DNA from: a virus | Direction: 5' to 3' (one strand) | DNA length: 41,239 bases | IMG/VR virus record: IMGVR_UViG_3300021963_000253 | Span: 1-41,239 of that record | Shown here: positions 38,201-41,239 of the stretch, one piece after another | Layout of the letters: each line of letters starts with the position of its first letter | Position numbering within the stretch: the first letter of the stretch is position 1 | Notes under the pieces: generated by a model | Seen by the model: the letters and a program-made list of their open reading frames with translations, nothing else | Told to the model about the DNA's origin: nothing | Databases searched by the model: none | Position numbers and translations under genes: made by a program

Positions 38201-40386
38201 TCAGTCAACTAGTTGCTACAACTTATATTAATATCAATCCATTTAATGTAATTAGATTCAATGGTTCTATTGTGCTTGAACCAGCATTTGATCAGTGGGT
38301 AGATACACAATATTTACCAGCTGTTAATAAGATAGTTGATGTTCAAGTACCAGATGCTGCTGATGCGGTAATTCAAAATATTAGTGGTAGCGGTAACAGA
38401 GTATCTATTACTAGTTCAACTACTACTATTCAATCAAACATTATTAGCCAAAATACTTCTTCATTAGGAACTAATGTAGTTGATGTTCAATACATCCCAT
38501 TTATTAGAGCTAATACTATCAGAGGTACAGCTAAAACATTTAAACCTAATGCAAGATTATACCCATTTGTTGAGAATACCGGTGTTACTGCCTATTGTCG
38601 TCCATTGACTCTGATAGAAGTACAAAATCACACTGGAACTTTATTTGATCCTACACAAGGTATATACGAATCACTATCAATTAGATCTACAAGCTCTATA
38701 GGTACAGAAACTGGTACAGCTAAGACCGCTATCTATACTCAACCATTAACTGCAGATAGTACTAAGAGATATCTAACGGTGTTTGATGAGACAGGTACTA
38801 TATCAGTTGGACAATACGTTGTGTCATTAAATCCAGATAGTAGTGTTAAAGGCTATGCAGTTATCACTGCTAAGACTACCTATACTTTAGGTAATTCATT
38901 AATACCTGATGAGTACGGTAATATTGGCTTTGAATTCCAATTACCAGCTAATACATTTAAGACGGGTGAACGAACACTTAGATTGATTGATAATTCAACT
39001 AATGATACTGAAGCTCAAGAGTCTATCGGCGAAGCTAAATATACTGCAATCGGTATGTTACAAACTAAACAAGAAACATTATTAACTACACGTGCTGTAC
39101 AAAATCAGCGCGTAACAGTACAAACTGGTAGTAGATATTGGCACGACCCATTAGCAGAATCATTCTTAGTTGATGAAATTGCATATCCACAAGGCATGTA
39201 CGTATCATCGGTAGATATCTGGTTTAGAACCAAATCTTCTAATGTACCAGTTACTTTAGAGATTAGACGTACCGTGAATGGTTATCCAGAATCTACAAGA
39301 TCAATACCATTTGCAGAATCTATATTACATCCAGAAGAAATAAGTATTTCAACTAATGGTACTACAGCTACTACATTTAATTTTACAAATCCAATTCACT
39401 TAAGTCCTGGAGAGTATGCTTTGGTATTAACAGCAAACTCGCAAGACTATCAAGTATTCATTTGTGAAGTTGGACAAACTGAATTAAATGGTACGCAAAA
39501 AGTTAACAAACAACCATACATTGGTTCATTGTTTAAATCTCAAAATGCATCTACATGGGAAGCAAACCAAAACCAAGACTTGAAGTTCTTGATTAGAAGA
39601 GCATCTTTTGCATCTTCAGGTACTGCAGAGTTTAATATCATTGATCCAGGTTCAGTAGTTAGCTATCAAACATTATTTGTTAAGACTTCTAATATATTGC
39701 CAACAGGTACTAATATTAATTGGGCAGCAAAGGCGTGGTATGGATCAAGTTCATTTGATACAAATTGGATCCCTATTAACATTAATCAAGATATTAATTA
39801 TGACGAACTTAGACAAATTGCTGCAGCTGCAAGTACCGGTACAGGTGCTCCTAGTTTAAGATTACAAGCTACACTGACTACAGATAATACTGCTATATCT
39901 CCAGCAATTGATGTATCAGCCATGGCGGCAGTTACTGCTTTAAATAGTATTAATAATGATATCACTAATGAAGCTGGTTCAAAATCTGGTGGAAACGCTA
40001 CTGCTAAGTATATCAGTAAACCAATTAGTTTAGCCGACGGGTTTGATGCTTCTAACATGTGTGTCACCGTAGATATTAATATGCCATCAGGAACTAATGT
40101 TTATGTGTACTATAAGACACTGCCTACAGAGAAACAAACTCCTATCGATGATGAAAGTTGGGTAGTCATGACTCAAGAAAAAGCTGTGACGGCATCAACA
40201 TCAGCATTTGACTTTAAAGAATATAGGTTCTTCCCGTCTGGAGCGTTTGATGCTTATGGTGTCCCGCAAGATGGTCCTATTACTACTAGATTTAATGCAT
40301 TCCAAATTAAGATAGTCATGGTATCTTCTAGTCAAGCAGCTACACCCAGATTACGCGATCTTAGAATTATAGCACTGGATAGCTAA
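35206..40386 (+). CDS. Giant DUF4815 structural protein (1726 aa)
   Basis: N-terminus LNFNINPYYDDFDETKNYHRILFRPGYAVQARELTQLQTQLQDQINKFGKHVFVNGSVI is the DUF4815 signature, common in marine T4-like phages as a large baseplate-periphery or fibre-network protein, possibly filling the gp10/gp12/gp34 roles. The middle contains NGxTLYILAIPPYTAYVEDVQIKYIDNKRYTMRDIGRLEKRI with a short coiled coil (LEKRITNLEYYTQLSLLEKQ). Later parts are beta-rich: SFLVDEIAYPQGMYVSSVDIWFRTK and a C-terminal GTNVYVYYKTLP...FNAFQIKIVM fibronectin/discoidin-like domain. No cleavage or membrane signals. Two bases separate it from the next gene... (one base after the stop, then ATG). Confidence 0.82.
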   Translation: MSLNFNINPYYDDFDETKNYHRILFRPGYAVQARELTQLQTQLQDQINKFGKHVFVNGSVILDGGRSFENDILSIKLDSSFSGASVDYTKFIDTIITGATSGTKAVVKLAVAATTTDAITLLVKVTSGSAFTASETITTNSVIAYSAKIQTTDPFNDAIIFSVDSGIYFVDGKFVYVEAQKIAVDKYTNTSSKNIGFLVTESEVDSDADVTLLDGAQGTSNYAAPGANRYGVTLTLRANDLGTELDNFVEIARVVDGDLVLNRDKTIYSEIGKELARRTFDESGDYTVKKWPIQILDHQVSGATGPDPTKFTVALDPGKGYVKGYEYETINQEFLTLDRARDTATATGVNVSLNYGNYLHVTSVFGVFTTNAASNPYTSVELHNVVRGSVTNSSTRIGTAKVRFMRWNSGTEAKIDDVYRMYLFNISMSGSFKDIESIVYTSGSGSYVTAGANIDVLNKIGGSGSGDVFLSGQDVPGLVFPLSNQYIDSISSVEYRIQKTLELTFTAGIAFSTLSSNEQWVGASTVSADDKNTHYHIVFNTVTAAGGTGMAAGSILDMTSGTRSITISGTANVNHQITVDLKDASFAGTATLIASIDLSAQSSSTRTKTLSGYSIKILGTGSGGGLNVTAGGKDSLGISDIYDVAAIYNTGTTNPTAVTINSTTGVLTWGAVSRTDVTANYSIDDGQRAEFYDHGNIVLTGTAPTSSHYLLVVYRSFSHTGSGFLSRDSYSIDYEDIPVFTDPSTGIVTELRDAIDFRPRRDNGATTLSNGQIPDPIATMEATYDYYLGRFDKIIATSDKQFVVKEGVPAVYPLVPADETNGMTLYILAIPPYTAYVEDVQIKYIDNKRYTMRDIGRLEKRITNLEYYTQLSLLEKQAKDTSIPDSTNQEKFKNGFAVDPFTSQDIFYNSAAAWSERRWGWWNSWFNGSSTWSAGATNYNENSLAQAANVDFNAAIDPVNQELRAPFTVTFNEFETDTLTTTEKGGDLVTLEYTESTAISQLVATTYININPFNVIRFNGSIVLEPAFDQWVDTQYLPAVNKIVDVQVPDAADAVIQNISGSGNRVSITSSTTTIQSNIISQNTSSLGTNVVDVQYIPFIRANTIRGTAKTFKPNARLYPFVENTGVTAYCRPLTLIEVQNHTGTLFDPTQGIYESLSIRSTSSIGTETGTAKTAIYTQPLTADSTKRYLTVFDETGTISVGQYVVSLNPDSSVKGYAVITAKTTYTLGNSLIPDEYGNIGFEFQLPANTFKTGERTLRLIDNSTNDTEAQESIGEAKYTAIGMLQTKQETLLTTRAVQNQRVTVQTGSRYWHDPLAESFLVDEIAYPQGMYVSSVDIWFRTKSSNVPVTLEIRRTVNGYPESTRSIPFAESILHPEEISISTNGTTATTFNFTNPIHLSPGEYALVLTANSQDYQVFICEVGQTELNGTQKVNKQPYIGSLFKSQNASTWEANQNQDLKFLIRRASFASSGTAEFNIIDPGSVVSYQTLFVKTSNILPTGTNINWAAKAWYGSSSFDTNWIPININQDINYDELRQIAAAASTGTGAPSLRLQATLTTDNTAISPAIDVSAMAAVTALNSINNDITNEAGSKSGGNATAKYISKPISLADGFDASNMCVTVDINMPSGTNVYVYYKTLPTEKQTPIDDESWVVMTQEKAVTASTSAFDFKEYRFFPSGAFDAYGVPQDGPITTRFNAFQIKIVMVSSSQAATPRLRDLRIIALDS

Positions 40387-40387
40387 T

Positions 40388-40594
40388 ATGAAGATTAAAG
40401 TAGAAAATGAATCTTTAGTTAGAGATACTACAACTAATGCTATATTAGAAGTAGATACGACTAAGTTAAATAAGTATAGAGCTATTAGGCAAAGTATTAA
40501 AGATAGAGAACATAAGATAGATTATTTAGCTGAAAGAATAAACAAATTAGAATCAATTATAGAACGGATGAACAATGGCGACAATATTACTTAG
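40388..40594 (+). CDS. Small coiled-coil protein (68 aa)
   Basis: The second half (IRQSIKDREHKIDYLAERINKLESIIERM) has clear heptads and should form a coiled coil. Similar small proteins follow DUF4815 genes in related phages; function unknown, perhaps an assembly chaperone or fibre trimerisation aid. Overlaps the next fibre gene by 20 bp in another frame. Confidence 0.72.
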   Translation: MKIKVENESLVRDTTTNAILEVDTTKLNKYRAIRQSIKDREHKIDYLAERINKLESIIERMNNGDNIT

Positions 40595-41239
40595 ACTAGG
40601 TGCAACAGGCGCAACGGGAGTTAAAAATTCTCCTCTAACTAATGCAGAAATAGATACTAATTTTAGTAATCTTAATACTGACATAGGCACTAGATTATTA
40701 TCTAGTGATTATACTGCAGCTGATGTTTTAACAAAGATTAAGACTGTAGACGGTACAGGTTCAGGACTAGACGCAGACCTATTAGATGGTCTAAATGCGG
40801 TATCAGGTGCTACTGGCGCCAGCGTAGTAGCGCGAGATGCTTCTGGTAACTTTGCAGCTAATACTATTACTGCAACATTTGCTGGTAATGTAACTGGCAA
40901 CGTAATTGGTAACATCACAGGTATTGTTACTGGAGCATCAGGGTCTTCATTAACTGGCAACGTAATTGGTAACATCACAGGTATTGTTACTGGAGCATCA
41001 GGGTCTTCATTAACTGGTAATGTAACGGGTAATACTACAGGAAATCATAATGGTGCAGTAGGTAATGCCACTCCAAGTACTGGAGCTTTTACTACACTAA
41101 GTGCATCTGGAACACTATCAGCAGGTGGCGCAGTAACTTTAGGCGGCACAGTAAGTGTAAATGGTTCTAATGGTGATTCTGGTCAATACTTAAAATCTAG
41201 AGGTTCTAGCGATAATCCAATCTGGGATACAGTATCAGT
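40575..41239 (+). CDS. Tail-fibre protein, 3' end cut by the window
   Basis: An open frame from ATG 40575 runs to the window end (221 codons visible). It begins MATILLRLGATGATGVKNSP, then LTNAEIDTNFSNLNTDIGTRL, the standard fibre-attachment pattern, followed by LLDGLNAVSGATGASVVARDASGNFAANTITATF and a series of GNVTGN/GNITGIVTG/SLTGN repeats typical of the repetitive beta-helical shaft of phage fibres. A 60-bp unit is duplicated exactly. It continues with TTLSASGTLSAGGAVTLGGT, a domain before many fibre tips. No independent ribosome-binding site is strong; coupling to the 40388 gene is likely. Confidence 0.82.
   Translation, partial: MATILLRLGATGATGVKNSPLTNAEIDTNFSNLNTDIGTRLLSSDYTAADVLTKIKTVDGTGSGLDADLLDGLNAVSGATGASVVARDASGNFAANTITATFAGNVTGNVIGNITGIVTGASGSSLTGNVIGNITGIVTGASGSSLTGNVTGNTTGNHNGAVGNATPSTGAFTTLSASGTLSAGGAVTLGGTVSVNGSNGDSGQYLKSRGSSDNPIWDTVS
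40891..41010 (+). repeat. Perfect 60-bp tandem duplication in fibre shaft
   Basis: Bases 40891-40950 are repeated without change at 40951-41010, encoding 20 residues (GNVIGNITGIVTGASGSSLT type) twice in frame. Synonymous sites are identical, pointing to a very recent duplication. Confidence 0.95.

Noticed and set aside
1-41239. tRNA genes, insertion sequences or an integrase
   Set aside because: No cloverleaf-like segments, transposase motifs or attachment-like repeats were seen; almost all sequence is coding.

Overview
The window is a 41-kb piece of an AT-rich, T4-like myovirus genome. The T4 core genes are recognisable from protein motifs: rnh (RNase H), genes 33, 59 and 32, gene 16 (small terminase), gene 4, and the baseplate genes 26, 54, 48, 53, 27, 5, 25, 6, 7-like and 8. 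The short compact proteins, the DUF4815 giant structural protein and the collagen-like fibres suggest the marine T4-like viruses related to cyanophages and pelagiphages. No photosynthesis gene or tRNA is present here, so the host cannot be named.

Layout. (1) Positions 1-10,851, plus strand: replication and late-transcription genes. The familiar T4 order rnh-33-59-32 is kept, but about 6 kb lies between rnh and gene 33. That stretch carries a metallopeptidase, a secreted ClpP-fold protein, a holin-like peptide next to a GH19 endolysin, a lysine/proline-rich membrane protein, a PD-(D/E)XK exonuclease, a secreted SleB-type cell-wall hydrolase and a cytoplasmic ClpP-like protein. (2) A bidirectional GAAA-loop terminator at 10,855-10,878 separates this block from a minus-strand late operon (16,444 to 10,877). 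In transcription order that operon is gp4, a gp2-like protein, gp54, an EF-hand membrane protein, gp16, gp26, a -1 frame extension of gp26, and a probable tape measure. (3) Positions 16,504-41,239, plus strand: baseplate hub and cap (48, 53, 27, 5), fibres and adhesin, PAAR tip, wedge (25, 6, 7-like, 8-like), the 1,726-aa DUF4815 protein, and a fibre gene cut by the window end.

Regulation. Late promoters of the T4 type (NATAAATA) sit before structural genes on both strands, and gp33, which helps read such promoters, is encoded here. A second, sigma70-like motif (TTGTAC-like box, 18 bp, TATAAT) occurs four times, only in the early/lysis block. Several cores of both types lie so close to start codons that leaderless transcripts, or promoters serving downstream genes, are implied.

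The most notable observation is at the end of gene 26. A T8 slippery run gives a canonical T TTT TTT heptamer ending directly at the gp26 stop. Five nucleotides later comes an 11-bp stem enclosing two further hairpins. The -1 frame stays open for 59 codons and ends in a TAATG overlap with the tape-measure candidate. This is the layout of programmed-frameshift tail-assembly chaperones (lambda G/GT type), here built on a T4 gp26-family protein. Other notable features are a gp5 spike with both lysozyme and M15-peptidase domains, a shared ~85-residue module in three consecutive wedge-region proteins (one copy carrying a nested insert), and a catalytic-domain-less NUMOD3 homing-type protein between the two hub genes.
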